Assembly (NCBI GenBank): GCA_009746045.1
Contig: RPFO01000065.1
Span: 8,302,741 to 8,366,740, forward strand
Reading direction: 5' to 3'
DNA from: Mesostigma viride
Taxonomy: Eukaryota > Streptophyta > Mesostigmatophyceae > Mesostigmatales > Mesostigmataceae
Length of the DNA stretch: 64,000 nt
The notes beneath the pieces are model-generated. The model did no database searches and was not told the origin of the DNA. It saw nothing but the letters and a program-made list of their open reading frames with translations. Position 1 is the stretch's first letter. Every line of letters starts with the position of its first letter. Below, piece by piece: positions 34,370 to 44,037 of the stretch. The position numbers and the translations under genes were made by a program.

Positions 34370-34590
34370 CATTAATTCAAGCACAAGACTGCATCACGCG
34401 TGGGCACCAATATAAGGAACCTTAATTAGGCCCTTCAACACAGTGAGCAGGAGCTAGGGCACCCTCTCACTGCCTCACACTAGCTGCTCGATTCCACTGC
34501 GCCGCAAGCTTGCGGGCAGACCACAGAGGACGCATCATAAGGTGTGCAGGCCAGCCAACTGTGGGTGCAATACAGCAAGACATATAGACT
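34370..34590 (-). repeat. interspersed repeat family D (copy 3)
   Basis: Diverged copy with the GTGGGCACCAATA, CCCTTCAACACAG, GGGCAGACCACAGAGG and CTGTGGGTGCAATAC blocks in the order seen at 8880-9020. The terminal hairpin is decayed (AAGACTGCATCACGCG). Confidence 0.5.
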
Positions 34591-34879
34591 GATTAGTTGG
34601 CGATCATTAGTGTCTATCCCATCAGGCATCCCAGCCCAAGTTTGAACATCCGGCCGGCAAGGTTTGGTGAAGGTCAAGAAATAGCATTCATGCCCGGCCC
34701 TCCAAGGACGAAGGCACCGAATGAGATCTCACTGACTAGCAATCACGCATAATATACGCAGTCCGTTTTCCATGCCTTGTCAGTTGCCGTGCATTCGTGT
34801 TAGTAAATCGAGAGTACTTATAAATTCCCATTGAGGGTGATTCCTCATACAAATCATGACGAGACGGAGCGATCGTAGC

Positions 34880-35062
34880 AATTGAATTGAATTGAATTGA
34901 ATTGTAACATAACTCCGTTGGGAGTATATGTAGCACATAGCCCCTGAGAGGGGGGCACATGGCCTATCATACATCCTAAGCTACTTCCTGCAAGGGTGGG
35001 GATGTAAAGGACCCTTGCTCTAGGTGCACCAGGGCACTTGCATCCCCATGATCTTCAAGCTC
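34880..35062 (-). mobile_element. LINE 3' end fragment with (ATTGA)n tail
   Basis: The tail is five copies of TTGAA/ATTGA rather than the usual TTAA, followed by AACATAACTCCGTTGGGAGT and the 3' UTR words as far as the GGTGCACCAGGGCACTTGCA block. It closely resembles the end of the full-length copy at 48180-48336. Confidence 0.75.
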
Positions 35063-35199
35063 AATCGTAGCAATGCAGGTGCTTAAAACTGGAGACCGAC
35101 TCCTGGCCGCTAGGAACAAACGCCGACACCGATCAATCACGCACCGGGGTTGGCAATTTTATCTAAACCGCCGGTCTAGGGTCTCACTCTGAACCTTAG

Positions 35200-35380
35200 C
35201 CAGCCGTAAGCATAAGTTAACATACACCGGTCGGTGCACATTTCCACCTCCGTCCATTCATTTCATATCCTCCATTCATCCCGCACGACTGACACGACAA
35301 ATTGATAACGCGGATCCAGCTGTTACACCAGCTACTTACTGATATGGGGATTTTCTGGCCTCGGTGAGAACCCGGCCGAC
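35200..35380 (+). mobile_element. diverged element E 3' fragment
   Basis: Weak but ordered similarity to 42540-42700: CATAAGTTAACATACACC, CACATTTCCACC-TCC, TTCATATCCTCCATTCATCC, GATAACGCGGATC, GGGATTTTCTGGCCT. It is old and incomplete. Confidence 0.35.
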
Positions 35381-35890
35381 CATGTAGTGAGTGAGAACCA
35401 TTGACGTTACAACCGACTGTAGGCCCCCCCCCCCGTCTGCCAGTGCACTAGTTATCTCCCAGGGCTACATGTATATTTCATACCCATTTCCCCCGTATTT
35501 CCCTCGAGCCAGGCTAGAGCGCACGCCAATCGTATGGCTCTTATTTATTATTTCTCTTTTATTATCAAGTCAATGAGCCGGGCGCAACGGTCCGAGTACG
35601 ACCCTTCGGGTTCGCTGCCCGCTGGGCGCAATTTTCCAGCGTGCAGCACTGCAGCAGTGACCTTGGCACTTCCACGTGGCCACGGTTGCCACTTCGGCAA
35701 GGTCTGACAATCACGCGACTGGCGAAGCATAACAAACAATTTACAGGGCGTCCCACTATTTTGTGGTGCGCATTCTGAATAACGAGGCCTGCTTGTTAGT
35801 CACACTGCAAGCCATCTACATGGGTTGCATGGGCGGTCGACCAACCCCCCCTAAAAGTACAGACGTTGTGTAGCGAACTCAGGGCAACGC

Positions 35891-38800
35891 ATGGCTTCCT
35901 CGCGTCAAGCTTTGTGCCGGCTCGTTGCGTCGGCTAGTCGAAGCCATCGTTCCTTTTCGGGGAATGCCTCGAACGCTCATTGGCATAGAACCTTCGCTGC
36001 CGCTGCTGCGGCTGGTGAGAAACCAACGCAGGAAGTCATTGACCACGCGCCTGCGCGCGCCCGACCTGATGGAACCTTTCGTCGGTTCTACAAAGAGGCC
36101 AAAGCTGTGCCTGCTCCCCGGCAATTCGGACCGGGATATGTTATCCAGTTAGACGGCCGCACTCTGAAGACGCCAGCGCGGAAAGGGCTCGTATTGCCTT
36201 CGGAATGGCTGGCCCATGCGATTGCCGCAGAATGGGACTACCAGGATGGTGGCAGCGTGAGGCCGTATTCCATGCCGCTCTTCAAGCTGGCAGCAACGGC
36301 CATTGATCAGATCGTGCCGAATCCGGCGCCTTTGGTAGAGACACTGAGCAATTTCTTGCATGACGACGTCGTGTTTGTGCGGGAAACTCGGCTCAAGTAT
36401 GCCAGGAAGCAAGAGCAGGTACGCATTGTAAACATTAGTGAAGCGACACCGCGACGTTAACTCCACCTACACTGTATATAGCTCGGCCAGGCTTGGCGCT
36501 GGCGGCAACACCTAAGCCACCAACTTGGCTAGCAGCAACAAGTAGGTTGAAGGGAGCAGCAACAAGTAGGCTGTGGGAACCGTATGCTAGCAAAATCGTT
36601 GGGAGTCATTGCACTTGGCATCCGTCAGTCCTTCCGGCTTCTTTTCCAACAACGGACACTCGAAATTTCCCACATTAGCATCAAAGACAATGTCATAGGG
36701 TGCCACGCCGTTGAACCCAAGCTAGTAGCTGGGCATACACTTGATAGTGCGCACTCTGCGGTCGTTTCAAGGAGTCTTGTGCAGGGAGATCGCATCACCT
36801 GTGGTGCAGGTTACGTCGGGCAGAGCTGACTTGTCAAAACATTTCACATGGGTGATCAAACGCTGTTGTATTGACCAGGTAGTTAGGACAGATGAGGTTT
36901 ATCTACGGGAAGTAGTTGACAACGCGGGAGCGTAGACTGGTGTGACACCTTGGAAACATATTGCTCTCTCCGGTGGTAAATAATGACACGCTATGTGCAG
37001 GGCGCAGCTCCGTCTGGGTCAGCAAGGCATCCAGGTGTATAATGATATATCTAGGTCAATAATATATATGTAGGTGGTATATCTCTCTCGACCATTTCGC
37101 AGTATGACCTCTATTATGTCTATGCCATCTCTATGATATCTCTCCTTTTCGCAGTATGACCTCTATTATATCTATGCCATCTCTATGATATTTCTCCTTT
37201 TCGCAGTATGACCTCTATTATATCTATGCCATCTCTATGATATCTCTCCTTTTCGCAGTATGACCTCTATTATAACTATGCCATCTCTATGATATCTTTC
37301 CAGTCCGTGGTATGACCCCGTCTTGTGCGTCTGACAGGCATGGGAATGTATTTCACGTGCATTCCGTAAATAGACTCGTCCCCGCTGCCACTTCTATGGC
37401 TGGACAAATGCGTGGCCACCAGTCCTGTAGATGTTCTGCCTACCGTCGTCACCACCTGCCTTCTGTACTCGGCAGCTAGTTGCATTGTGAGTTAGTTTTT
37501 TTTTTTCTTCATCCCTGAGATGGCTTATGCACACATCGGCGCCTTGCTGGCGATGGCCCCAGCCCTGTCTATCTTTATCTGGCCCCCAACCCTGTCTCCC
37601 CTCCCTTTGGGCCCCCTCCACCTTCCCTGTTTTCTCTTCCTCCCCCCCTACCCGCCCACTGCCCCTTCCCCAGCCCCCTCTGCTTCCCGGTCCATCCCTC
37701 GCTTTCTTCTTCCCTTCTTCACAGGATCAAACACGTTCTTGTGTAATCAAGGATCAAGCACATTATTTTGTAATCAAAGATCAAACACGTTCTTGTGTAA
37801 TCAAGGATCAAGCACGTTATTTTGTAATCAAGGATCAAACACGTTCTTTTGTAATCAAGGATCAAGCACATTATTTTGTAATCAAGGATCAAGCATGTTA
37901 TTTTGTAATCAAGGATCAAACACGTTCTTTTGTAATCAAGGATCAAGCACATTATTTTGTAATCAAAGATCAAACACGTTCTTTTGTAATCAAGGATCAC
38001 GCACATTATTTTGTAATCAAGGATCAAGCACGTGCTTTTGTAATCAAGGATCAAGCACGTGCTTTTGTAATCACGGATCAAGCACTTGCTTTTGTAATCA
38101 CGGATCAAGCACGTTATTTTGTAATCAAGGATCAAGCACGTTATTTGGTAATCAAGGATCAAACATGTGCTTTTGCAATCAAGGATCAAACATGTGCTTT
38201 TGCAATCAATGATCAAACATGTGCTTTTGCAATCAATGATCAAACATGTGCTTTTGCAATCAATGATCAAACATGTGCTTTTGTAATCAATGTCAAACAT
38301 GTGCTTTTGTAATCAATGATCAAACATGTGCTTTTGCAATCAATGATCAAACATGTGCTTTTGCAATCAATGATCAAACATGTGCTTTTGTAATCAATGT
38401 CAAACATGTGCTTTTGTAATCAATGTCAAACATGTGCTTTTGTAATTGAATCTATTGTTATTACACCCCGCTGGATCCGCTATGGTACCGGTTCCCATAT
38501 CCACACAATCCCGACATCTCATGGGCGGAAACCGCACCAATCGCCTAACGCACTTTCTGCGTGTCGGACCCTGACAACCGCCCTGGATTACCGATTCTTC
38601 TCACGTACGCCCCGCGTCCCTCCCCCCCGTGTCGGTCGTCCCTCCCCCCCCCCCCCCCCCCCCCCCCCCGCAGCTGTGGGACCCCCTCATCTTGCGCACG
38701 CAGCAAGAGCTCAGGGTGCCCCTGCTGGTCTCGGACAGCATCCTGGGCCAGCGGCAGCCTCAGGAAGCGGTCGACAACCTGCGGGCCCTCCTCAACGGGA

Positions 38801-40001
38801 TGAACCACTGGCAGCTGGCCAGCTTTGCGTCGGTGGCCACGCGGGGTCGGTCGGTCGTGATCGCGTTGGCGCTCACCAAGGGGTGGATCGACGTGGACGC
38901 GGCCGTGCAGGCGATGCGGCTCGACGAGGACCTGCAGGTGGGGGGGAGTCTGTGCAAAAAGGGCATGATAATTTTTCATGCTGATAATGGATCAACTAAG
39001 GACGGAAACCCTTAACCCTAAAGAATGTTGGCGATGCGGCTCGACGAGGACCTGCAGGTGGGGGGAGTCTGTATCATGTATGATGGTAGTACTAATATTA
39101 GTAGTATTCCTAATCAGTAAACCATCGCAGGCAAGTTTTGTGTTTATCGGGGGGCGTAGGGTTTTGAACTTTAATTATGAAGGTGATGGGACTGATAACC
39201 AGCGTGTGAAGAGCCAGTGGATCAATGATTACAACCTTTTGAACATGAAGCAGTTTAGCATTCAGCCACTCGGAGTGCACGAGGCTACCAAGTAGCTGTT
39301 CTGTCCATTTGGCTGCAGCGGTGGCTTGGTAGTCTTGGTGGAAACAAGCTATGTTTGCGGAGCCCTGCTATGGAGCAACACTGTATTCGTTCTTATCATA
39401 TCGAGAGATTGCCTTGGGGTGATTACGGAGCCATGTACTTGTGTTTGTGGCGCGGTGATTTTTCAGGGAAGATTGGTCTTGAATTCGCTTGCTATTGTGT
39501 CATAGCTTGGCGAGGGGAATGGCGCTTTAGCGTTACAACGACCATGTATAGTACAGTGACGGTGTGGGCGGGTAACCGTAGTTGTGCTGTAGTCCCGGGG
39601 CGTGCCATAGCTAACAGTGGCGATGCGCATGTGGGTTGCAAGCAACGAGTTCACTTAATCTCTTCGTCAATGGCAGGATGGTTGCATGAAGGATGGTGGG
39701 GGGTGGGGGAGGTGGGGGGGAAAATGGGGGAATGGGGAAATGGCGGGTGTATAGGGTGGCGGTTTCATAGTTGCATTTGTGTGTGTGTGTGGGGGGGGGG
39801 GGGGGGGTGCTCCCATGAATTTAGCTTTATTAAGACATACTCGTTCCCCCCGATCATCGCCCCTTCACCACTCTATGTGCCCAGATCGCCGACTGGGGTC
39901 TTGTCGAAGGAGCTCACGACATTGAGATTGCGGACATGCGGGCAACCGTCACCGCGTCCTCCGTGTTCGTGCGGATGATGAACCACCAGCCGGCGCGCTG
40001 A
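35891..40001 (+). CDS. ATP12: ATP12 (ATPAF2), mitochondrial F1-ATPase assembly chaperone
   Basis: Three exons joined in phase 0: 35891-36418, 38674-38937 and 39885-40001, giving 302 residues, the usual size for this family. ATP12 binds unassembled F1 alpha subunit in the mitochondrial matrix and promotes assembly of the F1 catalytic sector of ATP synthase. Residues 1-40 are Ser/Arg/Ala-rich (MASSRQALCRLVASASRSHR) and look like a mitochondrial transit peptide. The family signature follows: FRRFYKEAKAV, then YVIQLDGRTLKTPARKGLVL, LPSEWLAHAIAAEWDYQ, and exon 2 LWDPLILRTQQELRVPLLVS and LASFASVATRGRSVVIALAL. Exon 3 ends in MMNHQPAR. Donor and acceptor sites are CAG/GTACGC, CCCCGCAG/CTG, CAG/GTGGGG and CCCAG/ATC. 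Intron 1 (2255 nt) is mostly minisatellite. The stop codon lies in the first unit of a downstream tandem repeat. Confidence 0.93.
37098..37310 (+). repeat. 52-bp tandem repeat in ATP12 intron 1
   Basis: Four copies plus a partial fifth, with CGCAGTATGACC starting at 37098, 37150, 37202 and 37254. Each unit contains TCTCTCCTTTTCGCAG, which looks like a complete 3' splice site with polypyrimidine tract. Confidence 0.85.
37728..38448 (+). repeat. 27-bp minisatellite in ATP12 intron 1
   Basis: About 26 copies of a unit of type TTTTGTAATCAAGGATCAAG + CACGTTA, with a few 25-bp variants. The left half favours CACGTTCTTTTGTAATCAAG and the right half CATGTGCTTTTGCAATCAAT, so the array has expanded in blocks. 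The 27-bp unit is nine codons without a stop on either strand, which makes long artificial reading frames. Confidence 0.9.
38641..38669 (+). repeat. C-homopolymer at the ATP12 exon 2 acceptor
   Basis: After CCT come 26 consecutive C (38644-38669) and then GCAG and exon 2. The homopolymer is the polypyrimidine tract of this acceptor. Confidence 0.9.
38911..39074 (+). repeat. duplicated exon end and 5' splice site, ATP12 intron 2
   Basis: The last 27 nt of exon 2 plus its donor region (from GCGATGCGGCTCGACGAGGA through GTGGGGGG-AGTCTGT) recur exactly 120 bp downstream (39031), with one G missing from the run. The real donor is at 38938 and the duplicate at 39058. Use of the duplicate would add 120 nt carrying an in-frame stop (TAA at 39013-39015). 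Confidence 0.9.
39679..39806 (+). repeat. G-rich microsatellites in ATP12 intron 2
   Basis: GGTGGGGGGTGGGGGAGGTGG-type sequence at 39693-39735 and GT repeats running into a 17-G homopolymer at 39779-39806, all on the coding strand about 80-190 nt before the exon 3 acceptor. Confidence 0.8.
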
Positions 40002-40142
40002 GCCCTTTCAACTAACAGCCTGCACGCTTGAGTCTTTTTACTACCAGTTGGCGCACTTGCCCCCTTTCAACTGCCAGCCGGCGCACTTGAGCCTTTCAAC
40101 TACAGGAAGACACGCTGAGCTTTTCAACTACCAGCTGGCACC
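39987..40142 (+). repeat. 30-bp tandem repeat spanning the ATP12 stop codon
   Basis: About 5.5 degenerate units of type CAGCCGGCGCACTTGAGCCT + TTCAACTAC. The first unit contains the codons for the C-terminal PAR and the TGA stop, so the array begins within the coding sequence and continues into the 3' UTR. Confidence 0.8.
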
Positions 40143-41129
40143 TGTGCCGCGATGCTGCCATGCTGCCCCGGGTTTTGCCAGATCAGCGCTTTTCAATCAG
40201 GTGCTGTATTTTCAGCAGTAAGCGCATTGTGCGATCTGGTCATGCTAGGTGGCCGGTTGCTGTGATGTAGGGTGACGCTGTGCCATGTCATGGCTAGTGA
40301 TAGTTGCCGGCTTCACAGGTTACTGGCTGGCCCGCTCTGTGGTACTGATACTAAATTGATAGGGCACCTCATGGTCGTACTGGTTATTTAGCTCGATGGC
40401 ATGGTACCTTGAGGGGGGGTACCGCGCGACCTGATCGGTTGGTTACCGGATGGCAGCAGTGAGCAGCCACACAAGGACAGCTCCATGGCTCCATAGTAGT
40501 TCTGGCATCGACAAATGCTATCAGCATCCATCGTGCAGGTCCACCATCCGTGCTTGCTGGCACACCAAAGAGCCGCAAGTACAACACCCCTGGCTGGCGG
40601 TGAGCTAGTCACCCCCGTTGACCTGGCTTAATTAAGGTCATGAGGTATTTTCGCCTGGGGGATCGTGGCAGTCACAGGGGATTTACGTGCCTGCAGCTGG
40701 CTGGACTAGCGAAAGGTGCATAGAGGACCTGGCTAGGATCTGTTGCTGACGTCTCATGGATTACCCCATTTCGTCACCTCATGTGACCAGTCATGTGCGG
40801 TGACAGGGTTACTATTCTAAGGGGAATTCTGTCATAGAAGGCTGAAAGGCCTCTTGCCTTCACCTCCCAGTTTGGCTTGTGTACCCATGCTGCCTCCCCA
40901 AGGCTTCCGTTCCTGTGTTTGTCTGTACTGGCAAATGGAATGGGTTGCACAGCTGATGCATGCAATCTGGTAAAGGCACACATTTATGCCCTTCCTCGAC
41001 AATACACCTATGTTTCTTGCCCATCCTTTCCTGAGATGCTTTAAGTGGCGTGCAAGCAAGTTGTTGCCCAGTTTGGGGGGCTTGTACGTGGTAGATTGTT
41101 TTAGACTCGTAACTGAAGTTTGATGCACT
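40143..41129. other. intergenic region without recognisable gene
   Basis: Downstream of ATP12. A frame at 40832-41308 (-) is long, but its right part overlaps decayed LINE sequence and its composition is not protein-like. No other feature was seen. Confidence 0.4.
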
Positions 41130-41390
41130 AGCTTCATCGGTACGTTGGCCGGGGGTTGATCACAGATAAGCCGGGATGCGCCCGGGCATGAGCCGTTCTT
41201 CCTAGGATAGCACATGTCCATGCCGAGCCTATCGCGGAATGCATGTCCAGGAGTGGCCCCACCTTTGCCGCGCACGTTGTGGCAGGGGCTAGCCATGTGA
41301 TCGGACATCTAGCGCCCTGGCTGCGCAGGCTTGTTGGTGCCACCTAGTCTATCGGATGTACGTGTCTACCTGATCTGCATGTGCGGGCAA
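41130..41390 (-). mobile_element. LINE ORF2 3' fragment
   Basis: The reverse complement matches the region at 52095-52290: ATCAGGTAGACACGTA, TAGACTAGGTGGCACCAA, then CGATAGGCTCGGCATGGACA and TGTGCTATCCTAG. It is diverged and without an intact frame. Confidence 0.6.
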
Positions 41391-41924
41391 GACGTGCCCA
41401 GGTAGGGGCCCAGGCACGTCTTTGCCTAAGACTCTGATAAACAAAAGGAAAATCCACATACAAATCCCTGTTACTTATTTGAAAACTGTACATATGAGAT
41501 ATTGAGTTCACGTCCTGCGTAACATCTTGGTGACGCAGCTCCGTTCAAGAGCTGAGCTTCTATCCTGCGTCAGCGCCCATCCCGGCCTCCTCGCCCTGTA
41601 GCTACTAGCTGGCTAGGTCAGAGCCATCACAATAACAACATTAAAAACAGTACGTTGCTTTCTCGATCGCGTTGGACAATCCTGGACAGGGCCCGCTGTA
41701 CTGCTCCATGCACCAGTGGCGGTGCTCGAGGAGTTGCACCTGGGAGGAGTACGTTGCCCCTGGACGCCAGGCCGATCCGTGTCTTCATTAATTAAAGTCA
41801 TGCTCATGTTTTGTATCTTATATCAAGTAGAGTTAGAGCACTAAGCTTTCGCGGCTCCACTTCCACCCCCAACGGTCCATGGACTACGTGCTACAGTCAT
41901 ACCCGCGTTCTTTCTCAGTTACAT

Positions 41925-42707
41925 CGTTTTTCCCGTCTTTGTTCTTATCGTGTTGATTTCATCACGACTCTTGTTGAACTCTTGCAGCGTTTATTCCAAG
42001 GTCAAAGACTATGACCGAGCCATTATGCTCCGTCAAGTCCGATGTTTTTTGCAACGTCACCCACATCTGTTCGGTGCTGCCCCTTGGCACAAGCTCTACA
42101 AACAGGTCGTGGACCGGCTGGATCGCATAGTATCTCCGCACATCTGAACCCTGTGATGCCAGATCTCCTTTGCGGCCGTTCCGAGCTTGGCACTGGATTC
42201 GTTGTCCATATCGTCGCGTCGCTGCCGCAACACGATGTTTTCTGGCATCCGCGGGCTTTTGGTTCCCGCCGCACATTTGAAAGTGCTGTCCTCCGGCTTT
42301 TTGCCTTTGCACCGTGTGCAGTTCTTGGACGTTTGGAATCATGGCATGGCTAACGTGATGACTGACTAGCTAGACCTTTTCAGTGGTTTTCCATTTGCGG
42401 GTATTTCCTCGTAAATGGTGGGAGAGCGATCGCAGCAATGGTGCTCACCACTAGACACTCCCGGCCAGTTAGGCTAGAAACACACGCCCTGATCAAGCAT
42501 GCTGTTTCCGGCCCCACCGTCTAGGTCATCTAGTCGCTCCACACGTAAGCCAGCCATAATTTCAATGCACAAGGATACACATTTCCATCACCATTCATCT
42601 TCATCATCCTGAACGACTCGAAAACGCGGAAAAGATAACGGCAGGCTCGAGCTACCATGGTCCGGATTCTCCCGATTTCTGGCCTGCGCTGGTTGTCTCT
42701 TTGATAC
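41925..42707 (+). mobile_element. element E, plus-strand copy
   Basis: Inverted copy of 10654-11428. Conserved frame content suggests a recent common source: one frame ends HKLYKQVVDRLDRIVSPHI (stop about 42147), and an overlapping frame (42042-42353) differs from its counterpart at 11002-11313 at only about four of 103 positions. No clear duplication flanks this copy. The 3' end reads GGTTGTCTCTTTGATA. Confidence 0.65.
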
Positions 42708-42714
42708 CCGCGTT

Positions 42715-42960
42715 AAGTTACGATCGCTGCCAAATCAGTCTCGGCGTCTGCGATGCGAACTAGTACGTAGGCGCGGTATATAATTAGGCTAGAGCTCTGC
42801 CCACCCCCTCCTCCTCTGACGGACTTCTATACGGCATTCGACAGAGCTCTCTTGTCAAGCCGGCCCGATCCAGCTGCATGCAGCATCGAAGTCGCCCGAA
42901 CTGTCCATATCGATCTTTCAGGGATATTTTGACTGAGAAAGGTGGGCGGTAAGGTATGTA
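42715..42960 (+). repeat. repeat family C
   Basis: Matches 20590-20800 and 21040-21140 in order, including CTCCTCCTCTG, GGACTTCTATACGGC, GAAGTCGCCCGAA and GGTGGGCGGTAAGGTAT. Function unknown; it could be the 5' region of one of the LINE families. Confidence 0.45.
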
Positions 42961-43225
42961 TACGCCTGGCAGGGTGCATCCACCCAGTCAGTGCCCGCGT
43001 TTTATACCAAAGTATTTTGTTTGAACCCTGTAATTTTGCACATGCAGTGTGAGCGCGGGTCCCTTCATTTCAAGCCGGCCTCACATTGCTTTGGCTCTTT
43101 GTGCATTCAGCACGATGAGCGATGCATGACGGTAAGCTTACATGACCATGAATTTGATCGGTTAGCCGGTCAGTTGTCTCAAATTGCGGGCAACCTGCAA
43201 GCTTTTGGATGCGTATCCGTTACTT

Positions 43226-43262
43226 AATTAAACTCGTGCTCCCGTTGGGGAGTCACGGAGCA
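43226..43262 (-). mobile_element. minimal LINE tail remnant
   Basis: The reverse complement reads GCTCCGTGACTCCCCAACGG + GAGCACGAG, followed by a TTTAATTAA tail, the same terminus as the ORF2 LINE ending at 47549. Only about 40 bp are retained. Confidence 0.55.
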
Positions 43263-44037
43263 CCGGAGTGCCGACCTACCTCCAGCTCAGACCGGCAGTG
43301 AGAGCGCAGGGGGGAAACCGGCCGATATATACTGTCCAGAGGGGGGACGTCAGATGTCCACGTCGACCACAAGCCAGGGCTGGCAGGCACCCCCTGCCAC
43401 CCCAGCACTGAACCCCAGTCTAGGGAATATAGCAGTAGTGCAGATCTATTAGTAAGGCTTAGCATAGCAAGTGGCCCACGCGCATGTGCGCCCATAATGG
43501 CCCCCATGGATGATGCTTTAAGAGTTTAGCCACGCTCTGCCAATAATTAATGGGACTCCCCATGGATGATGCATTAAGAATTTAGCCCAGCTCTGCCGGC
43601 CTATGCAGAGAGTCACTCTCTGATGAGAAGCCATGCCCTAGCCCTTGTATCAATTAAGGAGACAACTTGTATTGCCATGATGATCTTCCACCCCATGCCA
43701 GACCCCTATAGGTCTGCTGCGAACATGGTGGTGCAGGTGCCCTTGGGGCACCTAGAGCAAGTGTCGTTTACATGCCCACCCTTGCAGGAATTAGTAGCCA
43801 AGAATGTACGTATTAAAAGCCATATATTCTGATCCATATATGCCCCTTCTCCGGGATATGTGCACTACATATACTCCCACGAGCCACGAGCCACGAGCCA
43901 CGAGGTAGCCATGGCTGTCGGAGCTCATAACTTTCACGTTTGAGCGCCGAATTCAGCTGTGAATATCACAATCGCTTTGTCTAAGTTCTAAGACGCGCAT
44001 GCTGATATAATTTTCCGACGCTATTACGCAATATACG

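Noticed and set aside
37520-38312. 230- and 261-residue frames and a 193-residue minus-strand frame
   Set aside because: Products of the 27-bp intronic minisatellite in ATP12; no splice or start evidence.
40832-41308. 158-residue minus-strand frame
   Set aside because: Its 5' part overlaps a decayed LINE ORF2 fragment in another frame and its composition is not protein-like.
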